Positions 12,771 to 21,263 of a DNA stretch of 23,277 nt are shown in pieces. Where the stretch lies: NCBI GenBank assembly GCA_900544225.1, contig UQUD01000020.1, positions 1 through 23,277 of the forward strand, in the 5' to 3' direction. Below the pieces are notes generated by a model, which was not told the origin of the DNA, made no database searches, and was given only the letters and a program-made list of their open reading frames with translations. Numbering within the stretch: the stretch's first letter is position 1; each line of letters opens with the position of its first letter. The position numbers and the translations under genes were made by a program. Origin of the DNA: an uncultured Collinsella sp. Its GTDB lineage: Bacteria > Actinomycetota > Coriobacteriia > Coriobacteriales > Coriobacteriaceae.

Positions 12771-13537
12771 TAGGCGATGATGGGGGCGATGGCGCGGATG
12801 CAGGCGTCGGCCGCCGTAAAGGTGGTGCTGTCGTCGCTGACGATAAAGATGATTTTGCCCTTAATGCCAAAGTCGCCGATCTCGCTAAAGAGCACGTAGG
12901 GTTCCTTGTCAAAGCCTGAGATGGGTGAGACGGCCGTTTTGGTGGCGCTGACGAGCTCGTCTGCTAGCACATCGAGCGATGCCCATTTGGAGGGGTCTTT
13001 GACCGCGACGGGGACGGCCACGCGCCCAAAGGGCATCAAATGCACGAGTGTGTTCTTGGAAATGTTGGAGTTGGGGACGATGACGGTCTGCCCGCAGGCA
13101 TCTTCGATGGTCGTGTGGCGCCAAGTGATGTCCTGGACCACGCCCGACACGCCGCCGACCTCGATATTGTCGCCGGGCTTGATAATGCCCATAAAGGTCA
13201 CCTGCATGCCGCCGATAAGGTTTGATAGCGTGTCCTGAAAGCCGAGCGAGATGGCGATGCCGCCGACGCCAAGAGCGGCGACGAGCGCGTTTGCGTTAAT
13301 GCCAAAGCAGTTGTCGAGGATAAAGCTGCCGCCGATCACCCAGATGACGGCGCGCGCGATATTGATGAAGATACTCGATGCCGGAAGCGGGTTATCGTCG
13401 CGGTTGAGTAGGTGACGCAGAGTCTTGGATGCGACCTTGGCGGCGACGGCGGTGCCTATCGCCAAGATGACGGCCCAGATGATGTTGTGGACCCACCGTT
13501 GCTCAAAGAAATGAAGAATCGGCTCAAACAATTCCAT
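12770..13537 (-). CDS. MscS-family small-conductance mechanosensitive channel
   Basis: 255 residues. Membrane helices lie at about 16-35, 55-75 and 80-110. The pore-lining helix is ALVAALGVGGIAISLGFQDTLSNLIGG, with the Gly/Ala packing of MscS TM3. The cytosolic beta domain follows (IKPGDNIEVGGVSGVVQDITWRHTTIE and IVPNSNISKNTLVH). It would open under membrane tension to release solutes in hypo-osmotic shock. It is short at the N-terminus, with three helices as in E. coli MscS. AGGAGG lies 10 nt before the ATG. Neighbours are in the same orientation but separated by hairpins, so joint regulation is not evident. Confidence 0.92.
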   Translation of the reverse strand: MELFEPILHFFEQRWVHNIIWAVILAIGTAVAAKVASKTLRHLLNRDDNPLPASSIFINIARAVIWVIGGSFILDNCFGINANALVAALGVGGIAISLGFQDTLSNLIGGMQVTFMGIIKPGDNIEVGGVSGVVQDITWRHTTIEDACGQTVIVPNSNISKNTLVHLMPFGRVAVPVAVKDPSKWASLDVLADELVSATKTAVSPISGFDKEPYVLFSEIGDFGIKGKIIFIVSDDSTTFTAADACIRAIAPIIA

Positions 13538-13583
13538 GTAGGGAAAACCTCCTAATGATCATTCAACCATGATACCCACCAAA

Positions 13584-13612
13584 AAGCCCGTCCGATCACA
13601 TCGGACGGGCTT
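13584..13612 (-). terminator. terminator of the 5'-nucleotidase gene
   Basis: AAGCCCGTCCGA/TCGGACGGGCTT, at least 12 bp with a short loop. On the minus strand GGGCTTTTTGG follows, a good T-run. It lies between the nucleotidase stop (13666) and mscS. Confidence 0.85.
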
Positions 13613-13665
13613 CTGTGCTCGATATAAGGTTTGCACGGAGGGGCTGCAAGGCCCGGCGGTGTAGC

Positions 13666-15690
13666 TTAGCGGCGGCGCATCCAGATAATGCCGAGCATGA
13701 TGACGATGATGCCGCCGATGAGGCATGCGCCGACCACGGCCGGCGTGCGGTCTCCCGTTGCGACAAGCTTGCCGGTTGTCTTCTTGGCGCTGGTTTTCGT
13801 GGTCGTAGTAGTCGTGCCGGGCTTGGGCGAGGGCTTAGGCGTTGGATTCGGATTGGGCGTGGGGTCCACGGCTGCGGAGCTGAAGCTGATGGTGCCGGCG
13901 AGCCCGGCCATCTTGTTCTCCCAGTCGCTCTTCCCGATCAGCGCTCTGATCGCCGCCTCGCATGTGCCCCACTCGGTGCGCTTGGTGGCATTTGCGAAAG
14001 TGGGAAAGTCGGTCGTGTTGGTAATGATGTAGTTGTTGGTGGCGACGGTGTAGTTCTTGGCGGGATCGAGCGTGCTGCCATCCTTGGTGAGCGTGGCGCT
14101 CACAATGCGCTTGCCTTCGGGCTGCGTCCAATCAATCGTCACGTTAATGCCGCCAAAGGAGAGAACGCTGCCAGAGTCATCGCGCCACTTGTACTTGTCT
14201 TGCGCCTCCTGCTCGGTGTGGCCGGCTGCCACATAGGCTTGCTGAAGCTCGTAGCTGTCGTTGCAATCGTCGCTGATCTGCAGTGAGTGCTCAAGCGCTG
14301 CGAGGAAGTTTGCGCCGGTCATGCCCCAGGTCTCCACGGTGTTGCCATAGGGCGAGATGGCGACGACGTTGCCGGCGGTCACATCGCCCGCCGCGATGCC
14401 GCCGCGGATGCCGCCCGCGTTTTCGATGGCGAGGTCTGCCCCCGTCAGAGCAAGATAGGAGCCGCAGATAACATGCCCGATGGTCTGGGCTTTGGTGGCG
14501 TCGCCCGCTTTGCTGGGACGCAAATCGGTAGTGCGCACCATCTCCCAGCCATGCGTACCCGCGGCGTCCTCGCCGTAGAAATAGTTGGTGGAGGATGTGC
14601 CGAGCACCTTGTTCGATTCGCTTTCAAAGGCATCGTCGAGTGGCTTGATTTTGTTGTTGCGAACCTCGTCAAGGATGTTCTGGTTGTTAGGGTCTGCCAA
14701 AAGGTCGTCGACGTCCTTGGCGGTGTAGAGCTTCTCGTCGCTGTCGCCTGCGGAGACCGTCACCATGTCGTCGTTGGTGGTTTCGGTACCCCTGGTGTCG
14801 TACTCATAGGGAATGGAAAGCAGACCAACCTCGGCAAAGGCGCTGCCTGCCTCGACGACGCGGACCGGCTTGCCGTCGGCCCCCGTCACGTTTTCGTCTA
14901 AGTTGATGTGCTCGTGGCCCGCGACCAGTGTATCGACCCCAACGAGCTTTGCGGCAAAGGTCTTGGCGTTGAGCGTGTGCGCGATGCAGACGATAACGTT
15001 GCAGCCCTCATCCTCGCGCAGTCGCTTGGCCTCGGCATTGATGGCGTCCGCTGCACCCGAGAACGACGTGCCCGCGACCAGGTCCGCGCGTAGCGAGGAG
15101 CCCAGCGACTCATCCATGGCTCCGACGACGCCGACCTTAATCTTGTAGTTAAACGTGGGGCTGCCCTCGCCGTCCTTCCAAGTGCGATTGAGCGTCTTGG
15201 TGATGCTCGAGCTCCATACGCCGCTCGAGGACGTTGCATTCGCGCAGAGCATGGCGAAAGGTGTACTGGTGGCACCATTGCCGGCCATCGTGCGAAGCTT
15301 GTCCGCGCCGTAGCTCCAGTCATGGTTGCCCGGTGTGGTCGCGTCGTAGCCGTTTGCGTAGAAGGTGTTCATGAGTTCGGCGATGCTCTTGCCCTCGCTC
15401 ATGGTGGCAAAGGACTGCCCGTGGAAGGTGTCGCCTGCATCGAGCAGAAAGTCGGGGGCGTTGCTTTGAGCGCTATAGAGAACCGCCAGCCCGTCAAAGC
15501 CAATGGTGCCCGTGCCCTTGCTTGCGTTGTAGCTGTACTTGTAGCTGCCGTGGATGTCGTTGGTGTGCATGACGGTTACGGCGCCGTCAATAGCGGCGGG
15601 CAGGTTCCCCGCGAAAGCGAGGCTTGGGATGCCTGCGAGCGCGCCGGCAAACAACGCGGCAGCTAACGCAAGGCGGGGGAGTCTTTTCAT
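13666..15690 (-). CDS. wall-anchored 5'-nucleotidase/2',3'-cyclic phosphodiesterase
   Basis: 674 residues. A signal peptide ends near AFA-GNL (residue 27). The metallophosphatase domain shows MHTNDIHG (D45, H47), DAGDTFHG, GNHDW (121-125) and AGHEHIN. The C-terminal nucleotidase domain shows NAGGIRGGIAAGDVT and PYGNTVETWGMTG. A Pro/Thr/Lys-rich stalk leads to LVATG (about 642-646), a membrane helix and RRR, a sortase-type anchor with Val in place of the usual Pro or Ala. It would dephosphorylate extracellular nucleotides to nucleosides. The start at 15690 is chosen for AAGGAG 6 nt upstream; a longer frame begins inside the REP element. No promoter is seen in the 72 nt to the upstream gene, so read-through from the ABC operon is possible. 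Confidence 0.92.
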   Translation of the reverse strand: MKRLPRLALAAALFAGALAGIPSLAFAGNLPAAIDGAVTVMHTNDIHGSYKYSYNASKGTGTIGFDGLAVLYSAQSNAPDFLLDAGDTFHGQSFATMSEGKSIAELMNTFYANGYDATTPGNHDWSYGADKLRTMAGNGATSTPFAMLCANATSSSGVWSSSITKTLNRTWKDGEGSPTFNYKIKVGVVGAMDESLGSSLRADLVAGTSFSGAADAINAEAKRLREDEGCNVIVCIAHTLNAKTFAAKLVGVDTLVAGHEHINLDENVTGADGKPVRVVEAGSAFAEVGLLSIPYEYDTRGTETTNDDMVTVSAGDSDEKLYTAKDVDDLLADPNNQNILDEVRNNKIKPLDDAFESESNKVLGTSSTNYFYGEDAAGTHGWEMVRTTDLRPSKAGDATKAQTIGHVICGSYLALTGADLAIENAGGIRGGIAAGDVTAGNVVAISPYGNTVETWGMTGANFLAALEHSLQISDDCNDSYELQQAYVAAGHTEQEAQDKYKWRDDSGSVLSFGGINVTIDWTQPEGKRIVSATLTKDGSTLDPAKNYTVATNNYIITNTTDFPTFANATKRTEWGTCEAAIRALIGKSDWENKMAGLAGTISFSSAAVDPTPNPNPTPKPSPKPGTTTTTTKTSAKKTTGKLVATGDRTPAVVGACLIGGIIVIMLGIIWMRRR

Positions 15691-15715
15691 GGCAGTCTCC
15701 TTACTCTTTAACAAA

Positions 15716-15752
15716 AACCACCACAAAGGTGCCTGTCCCCTTTGTGGTGGTT
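15716..15752. repeat. 37-bp REP-like inverted repeat, copy 3
   Basis: Identical to the copies at 10019 and 12734, including the loop. It begins 10 nt after the stop of the ABC ATPase gene. TTTTTG follows on the minus strand. Confidence 0.85.
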
Positions 15753-15762
15753 TTCTAGGTCG

Positions 15763-16557
15763 TTAGCTCAGCAGCATGCGGTCGTTGGCGAGCTCGCCGC
15801 CCGAGACCTCCTCGAATTTCTGCAGCAGGTCGGCAACGGTGAGCGACTTCTTCTCGTCGCCTGCCACGTCGTAGATTACGTGGCCCTCGTGCATCATGAT
15901 CAGACGATTGCCCAGACGGATGGCGTCGTTCATGTTATGCGTGACCATGAGCGTGGTCAGGTGGTGCTCGTCGACGATTTCCTCGGTCAGATTGAGCACC
16001 TTAGAGGCCGTCTTGGGGTCGAGCGCCGCGGTGTGCTCGTCGAGCAGCAGCAGGCGTGGCTTGGTGAGCGTGGCCATGAGCAGGGTGAGTGCCTGGCGCT
16101 GGCCACCCGAAAGCAGACCGACCTTGGCGTTGAGGCGCGTGTCCAGACCGAGGTCTAGGCGCCTGAGCAGCTCAACGTACTCGTCCTTCTCGGCCTTGGT
16201 GACGCCCCACGAAAGACCGCGACGCTGGCCGCGGCGCTTGGCGAGGGCCAGGTTCTCGGCAATTTGCATGTCGGCTGCGGTGCCGCGCATGGGGTCCTGG
16301 AACACGCGGCCCAGGTACTTGGCGCGCTGCGACTCGCTCAGACGCGAGATGTCGGTGCCGTCGAGCTCGATAACGCCCGAATCGAGCGGATACACGCCGG
16401 CGATCATGTTGAGCAGCGTGGACTTGCCGGCGCCGTTGCCGCCAATCACGGTTACAAAGTCGCCGTCGTTAAGGGTGAGGTCGACGCCGGTGAGCGCGCG
16501 CTTCTCGGTGACGGTGCCCTTGTTAAAGGTCTTCTTGACGTGTGAGAGCTTAAGCAT
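15763..16557 (-). CDS. ABC transporter ATP-binding protein (ABC_sub_bind-type importer)
   Basis: 264 residues. Walker A GGNGAGKST, Q-loop VFQDP, signature LSGGQRQ, Walker B LLLLDEHTAALDP and H-loop THN are all intact, so it is an active ATPase. It powers the permease encoded just upstream. ATG 16557 is preferred, with AAGGGGGATGAGG upstream; ATG 16566 sits against that site. It overlaps the end of the permease gene by 8 nt. The family is that of TrpXYZ-like importers in Gram-positive bacteria. The substrate is not deducible from the ATPase. Confidence 0.9.
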   Translation of the reverse strand: MLKLSHVKKTFNKGTVTEKRALTGVDLTLNDGDFVTVIGGNGAGKSTLLNMIAGVYPLDSGVIELDGTDISRLSESQRAKYLGRVFQDPMRGTAADMQIAENLALAKRRGQRRGLSWGVTKAEKDEYVELLRRLDLGLDTRLNAKVGLLSGGQRQALTLLMATLTKPRLLLLDEHTAALDPKTASKVLNLTEEIVDEHHLTTLMVTHNMNDAIRLGNRLIMMHEGHVIYDVAGDEKKSLTVADLLQKFEEVSGGELANDRMLLS

Positions 16558-17473
16558 CTGCCTCATCCCCCTTCGTGTAGGAGCTGCGGAGCTTATAGCG
16601 CTCCCAACCCACGGGCACGCACAGGGCCACGGCGACGATCACAGCGGAAAGCAGCTTCATGTCGTTGGCGTCCATGCCCAACTGCAGCACGATGGCGCGG
16701 ATGAGGAAGTACACCACGGAGCCAAAGACGGCGGAGGCAAGACGGACGCTAAACTGCGTGAGGCCGCCGGGCAGCAGGCGGCCGAGCACCTCGCCGATAA
16801 CAATGGCGGCAAGACCGATAACGATGGCACCGGTGCCCATGCCAATGTCGGCATACTTTTGGCTCTGGCAGATGAGCGCGCCCGAAAGGCCGATGAGGGC
16901 GTTGGAGAGCACGAGGGCGATCATCTTGGTGGAGTTGGTGTTGACGCCCAGAGCGCGGATCATGTACTCGTTGTTGCCGGTGGCGCGCAGCGCCGAGCCG
17001 ATCTCGGTGCCAAAGAACCAATACAGGATGGCGACGATAGCCACAGCGAGCAAGATGCCCAGGATGATGGCGACGGTGGACTGCGGCAGGCCCGTCATGT
17101 TGCTGACAGACGAGAAGATGGTGCCCTTGGCAAGGATGGGCGTATTGGATTTGCCCATGATGCGCAGGTTGATGGACCACAGGCTGATCTGCGTCAGGAT
17201 TCCGGCGAGGATCGCGGGAATCTCAAAGACGGTGGTCAAAATGCCCGTGACGGCGCCCGCGATGGCACCGGCACACATGCCGGCCAAAACAGCGAGCAGC
17301 GGGTCGACGTTGTTATTGACGATGAGTACGGCGCAGACGCAGCCGCCGAGGGCAAAGCTGCCGTCGCAGGTCATATCGGGGATGTCGAGCAGGCGGAACG
17401 TGATAAACACGCCAAGCACCATAATGCCCCAGAGGACGCCCTGCGAAACGGCGCCCTGCAATGCAATAAGCAT
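16550..17473 (-). CDS. ABC transporter permease, BPD_transp_2 type
   Basis: 307 residues with about 8 hydrophobic segments, beginning MLIALQGAVSQGVLWGIMVLGVFITFRLLDIPDMTCDGSFALGG and containing the ATPase-coupling segment GSALRATGNNEYMIRALGVNTN. The RLLDIPDMTCDGSF opening is typical of permeases paired with ABC_sub_bind lipoproteins. AGGAGG lies before the ATG. It follows the lipoprotein gene after a 200-nt gap with a hairpin and overlaps the ATPase gene. Confidence 0.9.
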   Translation of the reverse strand: MLIALQGAVSQGVLWGIMVLGVFITFRLLDIPDMTCDGSFALGGCVCAVLIVNNNVDPLLAVLAGMCAGAIAGAVTGILTTVFEIPAILAGILTQISLWSINLRIMGKSNTPILAKGTIFSSVSNMTGLPQSTVAIILGILLAVAIVAILYWFFGTEIGSALRATGNNEYMIRALGVNTNSTKMIALVLSNALIGLSGALICQSQKYADIGMGTGAIVIGLAAIVIGEVLGRLLPGGLTQFSVRLASAVFGSVVYFLIRAIVLQLGMDANDMKLLSAVIVAVALCVPVGWERYKLRSSYTKGDEADA

Positions 17474-17577
17474 GCTTCATACCTCCTAGGATAGGGTGGA
17501 CACGTGAGTCACCATGATAGCGGTAACAATGCATAAAAGAGCTGCGGCCGGATGTTTTGTCTCATCCGTAACAAGCA

Positions 17578-17606
17578 GGGCGAACGCCGGTCTTTGGCGT
17601 TCGCCC
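17578..17606 (-). terminator. hairpin between the lipoprotein and permease genes
   Basis: GGGCGAACGCC/GGCGTTCGCCC, a perfect 11-bp stem with a 7-nt loop. On the minus strand TGCTTGTTAC follows, too few Ts for full termination. It may lower permease and ATPase expression relative to the lipoprotein or stabilise the upstream mRNA, a common device in importer operons. Confidence 0.6.
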
Positions 17607-17677
17607 CTGTGGCTCAGATATTGAATAACGCAGCTATGGCGCGAGTGCGGGTCCTAGACGCGTTACCGCGCATGGCG

Positions 17678-18658
17678 CTACTCGTCCAGAGCGGAAAGGT
17701 CGATGCCCAGCGCCTCGGCCATCTCGTCGTTCTTGACGACGACCAGGTCCTTGCTCGAGAGGTGCTTGATCGGCATATCCTCGGGTTTGGCCTTGCCCTT
17801 CAGGATCTTAGCGGCCATCTCGCCCGCGGCGTAGCCCAGGTCCTCATAGTTGATGGAGAGGGTGAACAGGCCGCCGGCCATGCACATGCCCTCCTCGCCG
17901 GTTACGAAGGGGAGCTTATTCTCCTTGCAGATCTGGCCGACCTGCGAGGCGCCCGCGGCGATGGTGTTATCGGTGGGGGAGTACAGCGCGTCGACCTTGC
18001 CCACGGCAGATTCGACGACGGACTGGATCTCGTTGGAGCTCGAGACGGTGAAGTCGGTGTAGTCCAGGCCCAGCTTGTCGAGCTCCTTCTTGGCGGCCTT
18101 GATCTGGACGTCGGAGTTGGACTCGGCGGTGCAGTAGAGCAGACCGACCTTCTTTACGTCGGGCAGGACCTTCTGCATCATCTCGAGCTGCTCGGCGACC
18201 GGGGTGAGGTCGGAGGCGCCAGTGACGTTGGTGCCGGGCTTTTCGTTGTCCTGGACCAGGCCCGAGGCGGCGTAGTCGGTGATGGCGCAACCCACGATGG
18301 GGATATCGGCGGTGGCGCCGGCGGCGGCCTGCGCGGCGGGCGTAGCGATGGCGTAGATCAGGTCGACGTCATCGCCCACGAACTTGTCGGCGATGGACTT
18401 ACACGTGGACTGGTCATTCTGGGCGTTCTTCTGGTCGATTTTGACCTTAAGGCCGCTCTTCTTGATGGCCTTGACGAAGCCGTCGTTGGCGGCGTCGAGT
18501 GCGGAGTGCTCGGTGAGCTGCAGAACGCCGACGGTGTAGTCGGAACCGGCGGCAGCAGAGCCGGAACCAGAGTTGCCGCCGCATCCGGCGAGCGGAGCGA
18601 GCGCGAGCAGGCCAGCAGAGACCAGAAGGCTCCTGCGGCTGATGGTGATGTCCTTCAT
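17678..18658 (-). CDS. ABC importer substrate-binding lipoprotein (ABC_sub_bind family)
   Basis: 326 residues. The signal is MKDITISRRSLLVSAGLLALAPLAGC with lipobox LAGC (C26) and a twin-arginine-like SRRSLL, so export may use Tat. A Gly/Ser linker leads to the binding domain from about residue 40 (DYTVGVLQLTEHSALDAANDGF). Family marks are IYAIATPAAQA, GASDLTPVAEQLEMMQ, KKVGLLYCTAESNS and GYAAGEMAAKILKG. Characterised relatives bind tryptophan or tyrosine; the ligand here is open. ATG 18658 follows TGGGGGTAACGAT; a longer frame from 18706 has no ribosome binding site. Confidence 0.9.
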   Translation of the reverse strand: MKDITISRRSLLVSAGLLALAPLAGCGGNSGSGSAAAGSDYTVGVLQLTEHSALDAANDGFVKAIKKSGLKVKIDQKNAQNDQSTCKSIADKFVGDDVDLIYAIATPAAQAAAGATADIPIVGCAITDYAASGLVQDNEKPGTNVTGASDLTPVAEQLEMMQKVLPDVKKVGLLYCTAESNSDVQIKAAKKELDKLGLDYTDFTVSSSNEIQSVVESAVGKVDALYSPTDNTIAAGASQVGQICKENKLPFVTGEEGMCMAGGLFTLSINYEDLGYAAGEMAAKILKGKAKPEDMPIKHLSSKDLVVVKNDEMAEALGIDLSALDE

Positions 18659-18721
18659 ATCGTTACCCCCAGTATAGAAATGGCTGGAAATACTGCACTC
18701 AAACAAAGTGCAAGTGGAACT

Positions 18722-18763
18722 ATAGTAGCGCGGATGTCCATTTTTACAATAACCTGGCAGGTT
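18722..18763 (-). promoter_or_regulatory. promoter and operator of the ABC importer operon
   Basis: On the minus strand TTGTAA (18749-18744), 16-nt spacer, TACTAT (18727-18722). Directly upstream is the palindrome AACCTG-G-CAGGTT (18751-18763), which could bind an activator or repressor. The WYL-like regulator encoded upstream is a candidate binder, by proximity only. Confidence 0.5.
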
Positions 18764-18818
18764 TTTTAATACAGAACCGGATGGGCGGTACGGGTAGTCG
18801 AATGGACGGCGGAGGTTC

Positions 18819-19601
18819 TTATGCGGCGGAGGCGTCGTCCTCCTCCAGGGCGGCGAAGAGCTTCTTGCCGTCGAGGAGACGCGTGGTGACGTTTCTCATG
18901 CGCCCGATCTCTACGGTACGCAGCGTGTCATCGGCGCCTCGGGCGTCATAGACCGTTCCCAGCAAATACGAGATGCCGTCTCGTTGCTTGATGGCAAAGG
19001 GGCGGAGTGTCATCCGTGCTACTTCGGTTTCGCCACGTGCCGTGACGCTCGAAATATCAAAACTCACCGTGGTTCCGTGGTCGATGGCCTGCTCGACGAG
19101 CTCGCAGGTGTCGATGCGCTTGACGGGCGTGCGCGTGGCCTTGGTGGATTTGCCGCCGGCGCTTGGAGCAGGCTCGGGTGCATCGAGGTAGCCGCGAACA
19201 TCGGCGCTCGCCATGGCGACCAAGTGCTGCGCCATGCTTTTTCGAATGGCGATGGGCGTAGAGCGGTTGCGCATGACCATGCCGTGGAGCCGGATGATCT
19301 CTTCGTCGGTGAGCGGACGGGTCAAGAGCCGATACCCCACGCCGCGTTTGTACTCAATTTCGTATCCGGCATGGCGAAGTGCGGAGATGGCGGTGTAGAT
19401 GCTGCGCCGCGCCGCCGAGATGGGCATGCGGGCGGGGTCGTCGGGATGGGCGAGGAGCCGGATCAACTCATCGGAAAGCATGGCCTTGTCCTCGCCGGTG
19501 TTCTCGCTTAATAGCTGCAAGATGCGAACGGCGCGATAGGCTGCCATCGACGCGGCGCCCCTAGTTGTGGTGTCGTAGGTTTCAACAGCGGTTTCGGTCA
19601 T
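18819..19601 (-). CDS. HTH transcriptional regulator with a WYL-like domain
   Basis: 260 residues. The N-terminal winged HTH runs from about 20 to 95 (YRAVRILQLLSENT, RRSIYTAISALRHAGYEIEYKRGVGYRL). After an Ala/Pro/Lys linker the C-terminal domain (about 150-245) matches the WYL layout: MTLRPFAIKQRDGISYLLGTVYDA, then RTVEIGRMRNVTTRLL. The eponymous W-Y-L is here S-Y-L. Such proteins sense small ligands or nucleic-acid fragments. ATG 19601 is used because GGAAAGGA lies 10 nt upstream; the GTG at 19610 is too close to it. Confidence 0.82.
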   Translation of the reverse strand: MTETAVETYDTTTRGAASMAAYRAVRILQLLSENTGEDKAMLSDELIRLLAHPDDPARMPISAARRSIYTAISALRHAGYEIEYKRGVGYRLLTRPLTDEEIIRLHGMVMRNRSTPIAIRKSMAQHLVAMASADVRGYLDAPEPAPSAGGKSTKATRTPVKRIDTCELVEQAIDHGTTVSFDISSVTARGETEVARMTLRPFAIKQRDGISYLLGTVYDARGADDTLRTVEIGRMRNVTTRLLDGKKLFAALEEDDASAA

Positions 19602-19718
19602 GGTGCCCACGTCCTTTCCGTTTTGGGTGGCGACGGTATGGAGCCTAGGGCGCGGGGTTTTCCCAGGGGCGCAGGGCGCTCTGGGCGGTCGGTAGTCGTC
19701 GGCAAACGGCGGTTCGAG

Positions 19719-19781
19719 TTTTCAACAGCCCTGCCCAACTGACCAAAAACTTGCCAAAAGCTTGACGGATGCTGTTGAAAA
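19719..19781. repeat. 11-bp inverted repeat TTTTCAACAGC with a 41-nt centre
   Basis: TTTTCAACAGC (19719-19729) and GCTGTTGAAAA (19771-19781) lie between the asnS terminator and the WYL regulator gene. The span fits two operator half-sites with looping or a large RNA stem. There is no other support for function. Confidence 0.4.
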
Positions 19782-19813
19782 AAGCGTCTCTCGACCGATG
19801 TCGAGAGACGCTT
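19776..19813 (-). terminator. terminator of asnS
   Basis: AAGCGTCTCTCGAC/GTCGAGAGACGCTT, a perfect 14-bp stem with a 4-nt loop. On the minus strand it is followed by a run of Ts (TTTTTTC). Confidence 0.92.
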
Positions 19814-19859
19814 GTGCGATGAGCGTTGGCGTGTGGCGACGCGAGCTAACGTCCGACGA

Positions 19860-21263
19860 TTAGAAGTCGGCGTTGCCCACGGTGCGCGGGTGCGGCAGGA
19901 CGTCGCGGATGTTGCCCACGCCGGTCAGATACATGACCAAGCGCTCGAAGCCCAGACCGTAGCCGGCGTGCTTGCAGGAACCGTAGCGGCGCAGGTCAAG
20001 GTAGTACTTGTACTGCTCGGGATTCATGCCCAGGTCCTTGATGCGGGCCTCGAGCAGATCCAGGCGCTCCTCGCGCTGGGAGCCGCCGATAATCTCGCCG
20101 ATACCGGGAACCAGGCAGTCGGCGGCGGCGACGGTCTTACCGTCGTCGTTCATGCGCATGTAGAAGGCCTTGATCTCTGCCGGGTAGTCGGTCACGAAGG
20201 TCGGGCGCTTAAAGTGCTCCTCGGTCAGGAAACGCTCGTGCTCGGTTTGCAGGTCGATGCCCCAGCTCACGGGGTAGTCAAACTTGTGGCCGGCGGCGAC
20301 GGCCTGCTCCAGGATTTCGACGGCCTCGGTATAGGTGACGCGGGCAAAGTCGGAGTTGGCGACATGGTCCAGGCGCTCGATCAGGCCCTTGTCCACAAAC
20401 TTGTTGAGCATGTTGAGCTCGTCGGGACAGGTGGCCATAACGTCCTTAAGGACGTACTTGAGCATGGCCTCGGCGTTATCCATGTAGTCGTTCAGATCGG
20501 CAAAGGCCATCTCGGGCTCGATCATCCAAAACTCGGCGGCATGGCGCGTGGTGTTGGAGTTCTCGGCGCGGAAGGTGGGGCCAAAGGTGTACACGTCGCC
20601 AAAGGCCATGGCAAAGTTCTCGGCATTGAGCTGGCCGGACACGGTCAGGCTCGCATGCTTGCCAAAGAAGTCTTGGCTCCAGTCGACCTCGCCGGACTCG
20701 GTGAGGGGCGGATTTTTGGGGTCGAGCGTGGTCACGCGGAACATCTCGCCGGCGCCCTCGCAGTCACTCGTGGTGATGATGGGGGTGTTGACGTAGACAA
20801 AGCCCTGCTCCTGGAAGAAGCGGTGGATGGCGGCAGCCGCGACAGAACGGATGCGGAACACGGCGCGGAACAGGTTGGTGCGCGGGCGCAGGTGCTGCTG
20901 GGTGCGCAGGAACTCGACGGTTGCGCGCTTCTTCTGCAGCGGGTAATCCGGGGCGCTGACGCCCTCGACCTCGATGGAAGTGGCAGAAAGCTCGAAAGGC
21001 TGGGGCGCATCGGGGGTCAGCTTGACAGTGCCGGTGCAGATGAGTGCGGCCGAGACGTTTTGATGGGCGATCTCGTCGTAGTTGTCGAGTGCCTCGCGGT
21101 TCATGACGACCTGCAGGTCGCGGAAGCAGCTGCCGTCGTTGAGCGTAACAAAGCCAAAGTTCTTCATGTCGCGGACGGACTTGACCCAGCCGGCGATGGT
21201 GACGGTCTGGCCGCCGAGCGACTCGGCGTCGGCGTAGAGCTGCGCGATTTTGGTGCGGTTCAC
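19860..21263 (-). CDS. asnS: asparaginyl-tRNA synthetase
   Basis: 467 residues from GTG 21263, the length of E. coli AsnRS (466). The start is chosen because GGGAGG lies 4 nt before the GTG and VNRTKIAQLYADAE aligns with the family start. An ATG at 21275 would add 4 residues but has no ribosome binding site, and the frame further upstream is an artefact. The OB-fold anticodon domain (TVTIAGWVKSVRDMKNFGFVTLNDG) is followed by class II motif 2 (FRAENSNTTRHAAEFWMIEPEM) and motif 3 (GYGLGFERLVMYLTGVGNIRDVLPHPR). It charges tRNA-Asn. Confidence 0.96.
   Translation of the reverse strand: MNRTKIAQLYADAESLGGQTVTIAGWVKSVRDMKNFGFVTLNDGSCFRDLQVVMNREALDNYDEIAHQNVSAALICTGTVKLTPDAPQPFELSATSIEVEGVSAPDYPLQKKRATVEFLRTQQHLRPRTNLFRAVFRIRSVAAAAIHRFFQEQGFVYVNTPIITTSDCEGAGEMFRVTTLDPKNPPLTESGEVDWSQDFFGKHASLTVSGQLNAENFAMAFGDVYTFGPTFRAENSNTTRHAAEFWMIEPEMAFADLNDYMDNAEAMLKYVLKDVMATCPDELNMLNKFVDKGLIERLDHVANSDFARVTYTEAVEILEQAVAAGHKFDYPVSWGIDLQTEHERFLTEEHFKRPTFVTDYPAEIKAFYMRMNDDGKTVAAADCLVPGIGEIIGGSQREERLDLLEARIKDLGMNPEQYKYYLDLRRYGSCKHAGYGLGFERLVMYLTGVGNIRDVLPHPRTVGNADF

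Noticed and set aside
15896..17494. 532-residue plus-strand frame across the ABC ATPase and permease genes
   Set aside because: Both minus-strand genes have complete family motifs. The plus frame is Ser/Arg- and Asp/Gly-rich noise.
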